The notes: generated by a model from the sequence alone, not told the origin. DNA of 64,000 bases from Cherax quadricarinatus (GCF_038502225.1 NC_091357.1:3807358-3871357); one strand, 5' to 3'; positions 31,300 to 42,001 are shown, counted from the stretch's first letter. Translations and numbers: made by a program.

Positions 31300-32490
31300 G
31301 GGTTATGAGTGATAGCGCACAAAATGAAGGCCATGGGCATTACGGGGAAGGTAGGCAGATGGATTTTCGGTTTCCTAACACACACAACACAAAAAGTAGT
31401 AGTGAACAGGGCAAGATCCAGCATCAGCGAGGTCAAAAGCTCAGTGCCCCAAGGCACTGTCCTGGCACCTCTGCTGTTCCTCATCCTCATAGCAGACAGA
31501 CAAAAACACCCGGCACACTTTTGTATCATTTCAGATGACAGTAAAATAAGCATGAAAGTCAGTACGGTAGAGGACACTGAAAAAGTACAGGAAGACATAA
31601 ACAGGGTTTTCCAGTGGGCAGTGGAGAACAACATGACGTTCACTGGTGATAAGTTCCAGCTGCTTAGTATGAAAAGAATGAAGAACTCAAAAGGAGCACT
31701 ATATACAAAACTCAAGAGGGTCACCATATAGAACGTAAGGAACACGTAAAAGACCTAGGAATAATTATGTCAGCCGACCTTTCTTTTAAAGACCATAACA
31801 AGACGAAGATCACGACAGCCAGGAAAATGACGGGGTGGGTATTGAGAACTTTCAAAACAAGGGAAATAATGCCGATGGTGACACTCTTTAAATCGCTAGT
31901 GCTCCCTCACATAGAATATTGCTCAGTGCTGACGGCCCCGTTCAGGGCAGGAGAAATATCGGAGCTGGAACAAATAGAGATCGTTTACGGCTCACAATGA
32001 GCCAGTAAAGCACCTAAACTACTGGGAACGCCTGCAAGTCTTGAACATGTACTTATTGGAGCGGAGGAGAGGTACATGATAATATATACATGGAAGGTAC
32101 TCGAGGGCTTGGTCCCAAATCTACACACTGCCATAGCATGCTGGAGTGAGAGATATGGGAGGAAGTGTAAAATAAACCCAGTGAGGAGCAGGGGTGCGGT
32201 GGGGACAATAAGGGAACACTGTATCAACATCCGGGGTCCCAGACTTTTCAACATCTTACCAGAAGATATCAGAAACACTGCTGGAACAAGTGTTGAAGCC
32301 TTCAATTGGAAACTAGACAAGCATCTTCACCAGGTGCCAGATCAACCAGGCTGTGATATGTGGGGCAGCGGGCCTCCAGCAGCAATAGCCTGGTTGACAA
32401 GGCAAGCATCAGACGAGCCTGGCCCATGGCCGGGCTCAGTGAGTAGATATACTCTCGAAATTCTTCAAAGGTATATCAAACGTCAAAGGT
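31300..32490 (+). pseudogene. LINE C RT and 3' end
   Basis: Begins at H-K-M-K-A-M-G-I-T-G-K-V-G-R-W; ORF 31309-31731 has S-S-V-P-Q-G-T-V-L-A-P-L and I-S-D-D-S-K-I in place of the usual F-A-D-D-T-K-I. Later ORFs 31767-32000 and 32076-32513 give the thumb and the C-terminal I-R-N-T-A-G-T-S-V-E-A-F, ending in the C tail. At least three frame breaks; lacks the endonuclease. Confidence 0.82.
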
Positions 32491-32504
32491 ATGCAGGTTG
32501 TGCT

Positions 32505-32740
32505 GTTCCATGAGCTTGATAATCTGGCATCTCATCGATCTTTCGACGATTTTTGTGGGATGTTAGGGCTACTGGCCTATAATTTTTGGCTAGCGGTCTA
32601 TTACCTCTTTTATGCAAAGAACCTTTTAGGTCTCTGGTATTCCACCTAGATCTAACCTCTCTCCAAAGGATGCGGAGTGCTCGTGCTATTTTGCACTCTT
32701 CATGAATAAAGAATTTAGCGAATCCGGCCCATGGGACTAG
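32505..32740 (-). pseudogene. LINE B/C RT N-terminal fragment
   Basis: Minus strand reads F-I-H-E-E-C-K-I-A-R-A-L-R-I-L-W and L-A-K-N-Y-R-P-V-A-L-T-S-H. It lies head-to-head against the previous LINE C copy. Confidence 0.7.
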
Positions 32741-32800
32741 TATATATATATATATATATAATATATTTATATTTATTATTATTATTATTAAATAAAATAA

Positions 32801-33189
32801 TGTCGTGCCGAATATGTAAAACTGGTCAATTAGCAAGAACTCACTGAAAATTAAGTCCTTTCTAAAATTTTCTCTTATACGCTTAGATATTTTTTTTCAT
32901 TAATGTTGATGTAAAAAACTATGATTTTGCACCAAAAAGAATCTTAGAAAACTTATCTTACCTTATTATAACAAGAACAATTTATTTTAGCCTAACCCAA
33001 CTAAATATATTTTAGATTTGTTTACAATAATTTAATACTAAACAAACACGGTGAAATATATTTTTTTCCGTTAGGTTTAGAATGATTTTGGCGAAATTAT
33101 TGCATACACAAATTTTCGCTTGTCCTATATGGCAAGATGAGCGTTGCTATTTAAGCCAAGATCGCAAGTTCTGCCTATTCGGCATGACA
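32801..33189. mobile_element. 389-bp MITE, copy 1
   Basis: Terminal TGTCGTGCCGAATA and its complement at the right end (TATTCGGCATGACA) bracket a non-coding AT-rich body with CCTATATGGCAAGATGAGCG. The second copy at 55279 has the same length on the opposite strand. Both lie in (TA)n. Confidence 0.8.
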
Positions 33190-33194
33190 TACAC

Positions 33195-33214
33195 ACACAC
33201 ACATATATATAATT

Positions 33215-33291
<77 letters not shown>
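33195..33291. repeat. (CA)/(TA) microsatellite
   Basis: ACACACAC followed by interrupted TA of about 80 bases. Confidence 0.92.
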
Positions 33292-33295
<4 letters not shown>

Positions 33296-33299
33296 CACT

Positions 33300-33540
33300 G
33301 ATCTCTGGCTGAAGGAGACTCGAACCTACGAACCTTGGAACAAGGTACGCAGTGCTATACCATTCTCACCACACTGGACCAATACCTTGGAGTCCAGCTT
33401 GCGCTAGACTTTGATCCAAGGCAGCCAGCTTTCATGGAGAAGGCTTACAGCTTTGGTCCAGTGTGGTGAGAATGGTATAGCACTGCGTACCTTGTTCCAA
33501 GGTTCGTAGGTTCGAGTCTCCTTCAGCCAGAGATCAGTGT
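33300..33540. mobile_element. Large palindrome with two tRNA-like arms
   Basis: Arms at about 33300-33372 and 33460-33540 are complementary. On plus the right arm reads GGTATAGCACTGCGTACC (A-box-like) and GTTCGTAGGTTCGAGTCTCC (B-box-like). The left arm is its inverse. The centre includes AAGGCAGCCAGC. A SINE-like head in inverted duplicate is the best reading. Confidence 0.7.
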
Positions 33541-33574
33541 TTGTGTATATTTTCGCCTGCTCTTGCGAATTCCT

Positions 33575-33690
<116 letters not shown>

Positions 33691-33739
33691 TACATTGTTG
33701 TAATTCTCTTAGATGTTTTCTGACGTAGCTCCTAGTACT

Positions 33740-34150
33740 TGTGTATATTTTTACGATACCGTCCACACGATGGATATGACCGCACAGGAAGTTAGCAACT
33801 TTGGCAGTAAAATCTAAATCGTATGTAGAGTTGTCTTTGCGAGAAATATTTCTTTCCATTGAGGCGAAAGAAAACCTTGGCATTGTTATCACAGGACGTT
33901 TAAATAAACTGATACAATTTTGGATTCATAAAAGGCCTAGGAACTAGCCACCTCCCTCCCTCTCAAAAAAAAAAAAAATTACGTAAGTTTATGTAGATTA
34001 ATGTCTACAGTTAGTTTTATTTGCTACAAGCAAATTTAGGATATTTTCGTGATATGTCTGGTATCTTATTTTCACTAAGATATATTGACATATCGCACAG
34101 GTTATTATACGTACCATCTCTATATTCTTCAATAAATGGACAATTAAGTA
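33740..34150. mobile_element. Element M fragments in opposite orientations
   Basis: 33750-33825 is the start of M on minus (ATACCGTCCACACGATGG, AAGTTAGCAACTTTGGCAGT). 33915-34150 is the M body on plus (AAAAGGCCTAGGAACTAG, GCAAATTTAGGATATTTTCG, TCAATAAATGGACAATTAAG). A foldback or two insertions. Confidence 0.6.
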
Positions 34151-34156
34151 AGCAGA

Positions 34157-34665
34157 TCTGGAGAATATACAGAGATTTCACGGTACATATAGGTACGATG
34201 AAGCACCTAAATTACTGGAAACGGTGGAAGTTCCTTGATTTGTACTCCCTGGAACGCAGGCTAGAAAGATACATGATAATATACACTTGGAAAATCCTAG
34301 AGGGACTAATTCCAAATCTGCACACGAAAATTACTCTTTACGAAAGCAAAAAAAAACTTTGCAAGAAATGCAACATCCCCCGCCCCATTGACTACGCTGA
34401 GAGACAACAGTGTCAGGGGCCCAAGACTGTTCAACTGCCTCCCAGCATACATAAAGGGGTTTACCAATAGACCCCTGGCTGTCTTCAAGGAGGAGCTGGA
34501 CAGGCACCTAAAGTCACTACCTGACCAGCCTGGCTGTCGCTCGTACGTCGGTTTATGTGCAGCCAGAAGTAACAGCCTGGTTGATGAGGCCCTGATACAC
34601 CAGGAGGCCTGGTCACGGACCGGGCCGCGGGGGCGTTGACCCCAGGAACACCCTCCAGACATACA
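34157..34665 (+). pseudogene. LINE B RT C-terminus and 3' end
   Basis: H-L-N-Y-W-K-R-W, I-I-Y-T-W-K-I-L-E-G, then ORF 34388-34639 with G-P-R-L-F-N-C-L-P-A-Y and the tail. A frameshift near 34350-34390 (AAAAAAAA tract) splits it. Confidence 0.82.
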
Positions 34666-34813
34666 TTTAATAAGATTTATGGTGACAGTGTCTGGTTAAT
34701 TTCTTCAACTGATACTAGGAACAAGAAGCCCCCTTCCTCGTATTAAGCACGAGACCTAGTCGATTGCAAACTTCCAGACATTTAACAAGATTTAAGTAAT
34801 GTCTCTTGGTATA

Positions 34814-34987
34814 TAAAGTAAAAGGACAAAGTGCAACTAATGTGACATTTATTGTGGCAACGTTTCGCTCTCCAGGAGCTTTATAAAGCTCCTGGAGAGC
34901 GAAACGTTGCCACAATAAATGTCACATTAGTTGCACTTGTGTCCTTTTACTTTACATAATGTCGGTAATTCTACCAACTTTATTACA
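34814..34987. mobile_element. Hammerhead foldback (copy g)
   Basis: Palindrome centred on GGAGCTTTATAAAGCTCC. GTCTCTTGGTATA repeats at 34801-34813 and 34988-35000, a perfect 13-bp target duplication. The core reads TTTATAA, so G5 is lost and this copy is probably not catalytic. Confidence 0.9.
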
Positions 34988-35220
34988 GTCTCTTGGTATA
35001 CCACAGGGAGGTGTTCTCAGTCCCATGCTGTTTAATGCCCTGATTAATGCTCTCTTGTATGTTCTTCCTCCTTCATCTACATATATAGTTGTAAGTTATT
35101 CTGATAGCATCATGCTTCATAAAACAGGGCATAAGAAAATGAGTACCATTCTTAACGAAGCTCAAGTAATTTGTAATTAACTATTCCTAGGCATAACTTC
35201 ATCTTCAAATAATAGTATTC

Positions 35221-35390
35221 TGTAAAGTAAAAGGACACAAGTGCAACTAATGTGACATTTATTGTGGCAACGTTTCGCTCTCCAGGAGATTTATCAAGCT
35301 TGATAAAGCTCCTGGAGAGCGAAACGTTGCCACAATAAATGTCACATTAGTTGCACTTGTGTCCTTTTACTTTACATATTGTCGGTACTA
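35221..35390. mobile_element. Hammerhead foldback (copy h)
   Basis: Almost the same palindrome as copy g (AAAAGGACACAAGTGCAACT arms). Centre TTTATCAAGCTTGATAAAGC. Flanks have a weak 11-base similarity only. Confidence 0.82.
35296..35335 (+). ncRNA. Predicted hammerhead, U3/A8 class
   Basis: TTGATAA at 35300-35306, stem GCTC/GAGC, GAAACGTT; inner stem I has two pairs (GC/GC). Confidence 0.45.
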
Positions 35391-35530
35391 TTAGTATGCA
35401 GGGTGAAAACATTACCTACGTTAAATGTTAGATATCGTGGTGTAGACTTGCCCTTCACTAAATCCATCGTACTACAACTAAATAAGAAATGTGAAGATAG
35501 TGTAAATGTACTGCTGGTTACAACCCCAAG

Positions 35531-35580
35531 TATGTAGTACATGAATGGTATACAGTACCGACAAGATGAAAATTAATTAA
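35531..35580. mobile_element. Hammerhead-element end remnant
   Basis: TGAATGGTATACAGTACCGACAAG is the foldback terminus seen at 13530. CAACCCCAAGTATG and CAACCCCAGCTATG flank it as an imperfect target duplication. Confidence 0.55.
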
Positions 35581-35716
35581 TTTTCAACCCCAGCTATGGT
35601 GCTAATGTGAGAATGATGTGCACAGCCAACATTATACTCTCTTAATTGATTATGCTGCACCAGTGTTAATGCTAGCTAAAGAAAATATTCTCCGGCCCTT
35701 CGAACTAATACAAAAC

Positions 35717-35844
35717 GAGTAGGTTTATTTTGGTACAGGTACACAAATTATCATACATAGGATAACCCAAAGAAGTAAAAGTGACTTAATTTCAATGGGG
35801 TCCTTGACGAAGCCATCAGAGATATTTTTGGTTATTCTACATAA

Positions 35845-35892
<48 letters not shown>
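35717..35892. mobile_element. Repeat D copy and (AG)n
   Basis: AGTAGGTTTATT..GTACAGGTACACAAATTATC..AGGATAACCCAAAGAAGT, then (AG)n at 35842-35892. Confidence 0.7.
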
Positions 35893-35895
<3 letters not shown>

Positions 35896-36645
35896 CTCCA
35901 ATGGAAGGAATGTAATGTGAAGCGCCGCTGGCCCCTGGGCACTCCCTGATTAGAGTAGGGACCCCAGGGAGCAGGGTCGTCTCAGGGGATCAGGGGAGAA
36001 GAAACTGAGAGACGTATCTAGCTTGATCTGTGCACCATGGTCAGGCGGGCAACTGATGACGCCGCAGATAACTCAAGACCTGGGCCCCACTGTTCCGCCC
36101 TAGGCTCCTCCCGTAGGCTCCGCCGTAGGTTCCTCGCTTACTCCTGTAGGCTTCTCCCTAGGTTCCTCCAGTAGGTTCCTTCGTAGATTCATCCAGTAAG
36201 CTCCTCCGTAAGATTCTAAGACTCCTAACTTATCGTCAAGTTAGTCTGTTTGGTAAATGAAGACGAAGATAAACTGGAACATTACCGCTACGTTTCGCTC
36301 TGGCGAGCGAAACTTAGCAGTAATATCTAGTCTGGGATTTGATCAGGGAGGCGTTGACCCACGTAGCCATCCGTTAGGTTCGGAAGAAAGGCAGTAACTC
36401 ACACATACAAAGGAGCACTGCAGCAGGCCTACTAGCCCATGCTAGTCAAGTCCAAGTCACCCCTGACCCAAGCTACTCAGGTCCAAGTCACTTACTGGCC
36501 CATGTTAGGCAGGTCTAAGTCACTTTTATTAAAACTTCCAGTTTGAGCTTTATCACGTTACATCAAGAACATGACACTCCTTCCTTATAATGGTCAGTGG
36601 TCAGGTACTAGAGAGAGTTAGGTCAGGTGACACAAGTGGTGGTAA
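35893..36645. other. No gene; hammerhead and LINE A tail scraps
   Basis: A CCGTAGGCTCC/GTAGGTTCC loosely repeated phrase runs 36100-36215. A decayed foldback core (GTTTCGCTCTGGCGAGCGAAAC) is at 36293-36315. LINE A UTR copies on minus lie at 36410-36530. Confidence 0.5.
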
Positions 36646-37205
36646 GATCCAATTTGGGCAGTGGGGTGTAGAATGTGTAGTGTGTAATGTTGTTGTCTAG
36701 TGTGCAGTGTTGGTGGTGTCCAGTGTGTAGTTGGTGTTGTGGTGTCCATTGTGTAGTGTTGGTGTGGTGTTGGTGTTGTGGTGTGTAGTGTTGGTGTTGT
36801 GTCCAGTGTGTAGTGTTGGTGTTGTGGTGTCCAGTGTGTAGTGTTGGTGTTGTGGTGTCCAGTGTGTAGTGTTGGTATGGTGTTGGTGTTGTGGTGTCCA
36901 GTGTGTAGTGTTGGTGTTGGGGTGTCCAGTGTGTTGTGTTGTGGTGTCCAGTGTGTAGTGTTGTGGTGTCCAGTGTGTAGTGTTGTGGTGTGTAGTGTTG
37001 GTGTTGTGTCCAGTGTGTAGTGTTGGTGTTGGGGTGTCCAGTGTGTTGTGTTGTCCAATGTGGGGTATGGTGTCCAGTGTGTAGTGTTGGTGTTGTGTGT
37101 AGTGTTGTGTTGTCCAGTGTGGGGTATGGTGTCCAGTGTGTAGTGTTGGTGTTGTGTGTAGTGTTGTGTTGTCCAATGTGGGGTATGGTGTCCAGTGTGT
37201 AGTGA
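36646..37205. repeat. Irregular ~27-bp GT-rich minisatellite
   Basis: Units based on GTGTCCAGTGTGTAGTGTTG with GTGTTGTG extensions, repeated around 20 times with higher-order blocks. The 216- and 159-residue ORFs on minus (T-L-D-T-T-P) are array products. Confidence 0.92.
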
Positions 37206-37315
37206 GTGTAGACTGGACATGCTAGTATTTCTTGTAATACCTAAGGAAGTTTGGATACAAGTACACACAAGTACGGTTACATAAATTTAACTGTAATAAT
37301 GTTGGTAGAATTACC

Positions 37316-37352
37316 GACAACGTTTCACTCTCCAGGAGCTTTGTCAAGCCGT
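37316..37352 (-). ncRNA. Predicted hammerhead, U3/A8 class, minus arm
   Basis: TTGACAA (complement of 37341-37347), GCTC/GAGT stem II, GAAACGTT, GGC pairing with GTC (one G-U). Confidence 0.5.
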
Positions 37353-37449
37353 TATAAACAATACAGCGACACAAGAGAGATATATATAGGCAGGGGTGCA
37401 CTTCACTCTACCTATATATATATACCTCTCTGTGTCACTGTATTGTTTG

Positions 37450-37490
37450 TAACGGCTTGACAAAGCTCCTGGAGAGTGAAACGTTGCCAC
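37450..37490 (+). ncRNA. Predicted hammerhead, U3/A8 class, plus arm
   Basis: TTGACAA at 37457-37463, GCTCCTGGAGAGT hairpin, GAAACGTT, and GGC (37454-37456) pairing with GCC. Confidence 0.52.
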
Positions 37491-37559
37491 AATAAAATGT
37501 CAAATTAGCTGCACTAGTGTTCTTTTACCTATCAGGATTTGAAATCCAGTAAAAATGAC

Positions 37560-38334
37560 GAAGCTGTATTGATAGAACATAAAGGAGGAATACTGCAGCA
37601 GGCTTACTGGCCCATTGTGGCATGCTAAGAGTATGTTACATTATATTCGGCATGTCACACCCACAGTCATGCCTCCCAACTAGTGAACCAGGTGCTAAGG
37701 ATTTAAATATCAGGGGCCCCGTCGTTATACCAGTACCTTGGTTCAACCAGCCCATCACAAGGAAGCCCGTCACAGCTGTGAAGCGATGTGGGACGCTCGT
37801 GAAGCAACTTTGGCAGACTTGCTTTCCCTGCTGGCCACTACGGTTCTCACCGTGTCTTGTGCTTGCATCTTCCTTACTTTACAAGATAATAAATACTGTA
37901 CATAGGCTATATATGTTGTAAATACCTGCTTATTTTTGAAGTAAATACATTTATTCTTTGCTTTCATTTTGCTCGTTCATAAGTGGTCATCGTGTTAAGA
38001 CTATGTGCAGGCCATATCTACACCTGTGCATGTAATACCCATTCTCCTAGTAGAGGTAAATGTTATGCATGGAGCATTCAGATAAACACACAAATATTTT
38101 GGACGTTGAGATAAAGATTTACAGTGTGTAAATGTGAGAGTTAATGGGTCACGGGAGTAGGACTGTAAAATACACATTTTATTGCATAGAACTGTTAATT
38201 GCCTCAAATAATACAGAAGAAATTCTGTCTTTACTGGAAAAATAGGACTGGCGTGTTTATTTCATGTGCAATACCTGGGTATATCCTTATTCTGAATCAG
38301 AAGAAATATATGCAGGTGTTACACTTGTCTTAAA
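37560..38334. other. No gene; LINE A tail at 37578-37625
   Basis: A LINE A UTR fragment on minus (GGAATACTGCAGCAGGCTTA) is the only recognised part. The rest, with short ORFs, has no domain. Confidence 0.45.
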
Positions 38335-40172
38335 ATGATTATATTATTTATTCTTCCATATAAACTACCGTCAGCAACAGCTGAGGAATTCACGGATCCA
38401 GATCAAATAAGATAGATAACTTCTTGAAAGTCCTAAACGCCCACCAAATATCTGTCCTCCTGAAAACATAAGAAGGAAGGAGCACTGCAGCAGGCCTACT
38501 GACCCATGCTAGGCACGTTCCTTGTAGATCTCAACCTCCCATATATGATTATCCAAGATTGTAAAACGTAGTGTTGTACCAGAAAGGGCCTGGAAGCACG
38601 CTGGTTGAACAGGTACGTACGAGAAAAGTTGAGAGGCTTTATGAAAAGTTTGGTTTCAACCAACAGGTAACAGAAGCCACTGGAAATAAAAATACACTGG
38701 ATCTGATCTTCACAAACAGCGAGGAACTAATCAGACATAACAATCATAAATACAATATACTCTGATCACTACATCAAAGAAGTAAAAACGAAGATGAACT
38801 CAGTGATGTGGAAACTGATATTGTTGGGGATGTCTAGTAAATTTAATTCACAGAGAATTGACTAGGACAAAATCAACAAAAAACTATCATATATATCTTG
38901 GGAAAGAATCATAACTACCCTAAGCTCTGGCTGTCTTCAAAACGGTGCTGCACACATACCTAAAGTCAGTACCCGATTAGCTGGGCTGTGGTTCGTACGC
39001 TGGACTGCGTGTGGCCAGCAGTAACAGCCTTGTTGATCAGGCCCTGATCCACCGGGAGGCCTAGTCAAAGACTGGACCAGGGGAGCTTTGACCTCCCCGG
39101 AACACGCTCCAGATAGATTCCAGGTAGAAACATACAAGGTCTACATTAAATACGTATCACGGAGAAATGGTCACGTATAAAAAAAAAAGAACAGAAGAAT
39201 GCACAAAAGAACAATGGGTCGCCGAATTTCTTAGAAACGTGAATATATTAAAACGAAGGAAAGATGATCTTAGCCGAGAAATTACCGAGCCAGAGCAAGA
39301 AATGAAATCAGACGAGAAACAGAAAGGGCACAAAAGCTGTCCAGGATATTGACGGAAACTCTAATTGTTTCCACACGTGTGCAAAATTCAACAGGAGCTT
39401 CATACAGTGACGATGTAAAATAAATGAGCGAATTTTTCTACGACCGATCTCTAAACGAAAGGAGAGTGGAGAATGTAAACAAAATTGTTGATGTCATCTG
39501 AAGGCCACAGATCATGTAACTGACATAAGCATTAATCCCATAGAATTAGAAGGAAAAGCAATAGAAACATGCTCCCTGGACCAGATTCTTGGAATTCCTT
39601 ATTTATTAAGGAGTGTAGAATTCTACTAACACCAGCACTCAGTATCCTTTGGGGCCGAGATCTGTGTATAATACCAGAGACTTCAAAAAAGGCAGACATT
39701 GCTCTGTTGCATAACGGAGGCAGTAGAGCACTAGCCAAAATTTACCGTAGGTTTAACACCACACAGAAAAGATTTTGAAAAGGCAATAAAACGTGAAGTT
39801 AGAAATTTATATAAGAGCACAACCCAGACCAGCAAGGATTTAGAGAGGGATCATTCATGTCAGAACTACTAAATCACCATGACAGAATTAAGGCACTTGA
39901 GGGGAAACCAAAATGTATTTGTGATATACACTGATTTTAAAAAGGGATTTAACAGGTACAATCTTAGGGTGATTACACACAGAATAAGAGCGACAGGAAC
40001 ATGGGATCGTATTGCTATTTCATCCTTTGCAGACAAAATCTGTACTGAGAGTGACAACCATTGAGGACACCGTAAATTTACAGGCCGTTATAAGCCAAGT
40101 ATACCACTGGACCGCAGAAAATATGACGTTCGGTGAGGACAAATTCCAGTTACTCGGTTATGGAAAAACTGA
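38335..40172 (+). pseudogene. LINE C, endonuclease to RT, with nested tails
   Basis: Endonuclease start at 38340-38460, a LINE A tail inserted at about 38465-38522 in the L-L-V-D-L-N motif, then F-N-Q-Q-V-T-E-A-T-G-N and L-D-L-I-F-T-N (38640-38730). A LINE B 3' tail sits at 38925-39130. The basic linker (39230-39340) and RT (P-G-P-D-S-W-N, T-P-A-L-S-I-L-W, then E-D-K-F-Q-L-L-G-Y-G-K-T-E) follow, ending at repeat D. Many frame changes. The F-A-D-D region at ~40020 is damaged. Confidence 0.75.
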
Positions 40173-40295
40173 GTAGGTAAGTTTATTCAGGTATACGCAA
40201 ATACATAGATTATTATACATAGCAGCATACGTGTAAAGTACCTAGGATAACCCAAAAAAGTCAGTGACTTATTGCCATTGTGGTCCTTGAGGAGG
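40172..40295. mobile_element. Repeat D copy
   Basis: AGTAGGTAAGTTTATTCAGG to GACTTATTGCCATTGTGG, close to the copy at 26328. It cuts LINE C right after the G-K-T-E block. Confidence 0.75.
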
Positions 40296-40905
40296 TAAAA
40301 ACTAGCGTCAGAAAATTTGCCCATTTTTCCCGTTATATTAATGGGCGTTGTTTCATGTGCTCTGACTCCATCACATTCATCGAATCATTCTAATATCTTC
40401 ACAAAATCTGTGAAGATCACAGCATTTTTATTTTTTTCCAAAGCCTCGATGGTCTCGTAATTGTTCAACATTTGTGACAAGTATATTCTTTCCACTCTAA
40501 ATCTACATTCGTTTGAGCTTTTACCATAAAGTTTATAATTGGACTCGTTAAACTAGCCACTGTTGTCTACAGGGTAGCAATGGAGTGTACAGTTACGTAG
40601 GTAGAGATGGTACTTTCATAAAGAATATTGGACCGCTTTTAGAGTAGTCTTGGAGTCATGGGTAGAGGTATGAAGGGTCTACCTGGAGGAGGTTTTGAGT
40701 GTGAACGCCTCTCTCCTCGGCCCAGTCCTTGACCAGGCCGCCCACTGGGTCAGGGGCTGATCAACCAGGCTGTTACTGCTGCGGAATCCAGCGTACGAAC
40801 CACAGCGTGTGTAGTGCTTCGATCTTTTAGTCACAAGAACCTCGAGCTGAAGTAAGAGAGTTCTTGCAGACTGTCATCAAACATGGTGTATGTCAGATGT
40901 CTCTG
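40296..40905. other. No gene; M and LINE B fragments
   Basis: M start on minus at 40536-40605 (ACTAGCCACTGTTGTCTACAGG). LINE B tail on minus at 40680-40805. The remainder carries decayed RT-like text. Confidence 0.5.
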
Positions 40906-41165
40906 GTTCCTCGTGTCGTGAGGAAATGTAGCTGCATGGTTCTGCCGTACTTCCTGTGGTTCCTTGTGTCGTGAGGAAATGCAGCTGCATGGTTCTGCTG
41001 TACCTCCAGTGGTTCCTTGTGTCATGAGGAAATGCAGCTGCATGGTTCTGCTGTACCTCCAGTGGTTCCTTGTGTCATGAGGAAATGCAGCTGCATGGTT
41101 CTGCCGCACTTCCTGTGGTTCCTTGTGTCGTGAGGAAATGCAGCTGCTTGGTTCCACCGCCTCAG
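40906..41165. repeat. 53-bp minisatellite, about five units
   Basis: GGTTCCTTGTGTCGTGAGGA followed by AATGCAGCTGCATGGTTCTG and CCGTACTTCCTGT. Units start near 40906, 40959, 41012, 41065 and 41118. A minus ORF (40831-41244) changes frame each unit. Confidence 0.92.
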
Positions 41166-41594
41166 GAGCTCTTTGATGGTGTTGACATAAGCATCCAGGG
41201 GAGGAGGGAGGAGGACACCAGCTGGGTGGGTCGGTGGCTTTCATGTGGTACAGTCAGCTTCCCACCACGCCCCCTCCTCCAGCTTCCTTCCCCCACAGCT
41301 TTTCCGGAGTGTTGGCTACCTTTGTAAGTCTTTCTGCGGAAGTTCGCAAACAGTTAGTTCTTTGAACAAATCAGACTGTACACAAAAGATGGAAAAAATT
41401 ACTTGCTGCTCCCGAGAATAAGGCAAAGTTGAGATTAAAAAAAAAAAAAAAATATCCTTGTACGGGTGACTTTGGTGCATTTTTGTCAAACAGTCGGTAG
41501 TCAGTAATAGTATTAGGAGAGAGTTAAATAATTAATTTAAATGGTATGGGAATACAGGTAGACGCCTGGGTGGATTTATCACTGAGGGAATGAG
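41166..41594. other. No recognisable feature
   Basis: Includes an A16 run at 41433-41450. No domain seen. Confidence 0.4.
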
Positions 41595-42001
41595 TCTTGA
41601 TAAGCACATATTGACGACCCAATTCAGGGCAGGAGAAATATCAGAGCTGGAACAGATACATAACTCGTTTATGGCACACACTGAGCTAATAAAGCATTTA
41701 AATTACTGGGGACTCAGTCTTAAATATGTACTCACTGGAGCGGAGGAGATAGGTGATAATATGTACCTGGAAAGTCCTTGAGGGCTTGGTCCCAAATCAC
41801 CACACTACCATAACAAGATAAGGAGTGAGAAGCATAGAAGTGCAAAATAAACCCAATGAAAAGCAGGGGTGCAGTGGGCACAATAAGGGGACACTGTATC
41901 AACATCCGTGGTCTCAGACTATTCAACTTCTTACCATTAGATATCAGAAATACTGCTGTGATAAATGTAGAAATCTTCAAAAGGAAATTGGACAAGTATC
42001 T
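41595..42001 (+). pseudogene. LINE C C-terminus, left part of a split copy
   Basis: F-R-A-G-E-I-S-E-L-E-Q, then K-S-R-G-A-V-G-T-I and R-N-T-A-V-I-N-V-E-I-F-K-R-K-L-D-K-Y-L. It breaks at CTTGGCCAGG and resumes as the C tail at 45165-45310, with LINE B between. Confidence 0.78.

Larger units (their letters stand above)
34690..35715 (+). pseudogene. LINE E RT fragment with three hammerhead insertions
   Basis: After the first insertion the frame reads S-L-G-I-P-Q-G-G-V-L-S-P-M-L-F-N (35000-35045), then a damaged Y-S-D-S motif where Y-A-D-D is usual, then further on L-I-D-Y-A-A-P-V-L. The P-Q-G-G-V and Y-x-D blocks are an RT signature but the family differs from A-C and F. Foldbacks interrupt it at 34814-34987, 35221-35390 and about 35531-35580. 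The fragment ends where repeat D begins (35717). Confidence 0.7.
37241..37525. mobile_element. Hammerhead foldback (copy i)
   Basis: ACCGACAACGTTTCACTCTCC ... GGCTTGACAAAGC. Arms extend through TATAAACAATACAG and TATATATAGG. The centre is GGGGTGCACTTC. The 37241-37300 part resembles a piece of repeat D. Confidence 0.82.

Noticed and set aside
36618..37268. 216-residue threonine/histidine-rich ORF
   Set aside because: It comes from the GT-rich minisatellite and shifts phase along it.
40831..41244. 137-residue ORF with repeated H-D-T-R-N-H
   Set aside because: It follows a 53-bp minisatellite that changes frame at each unit.
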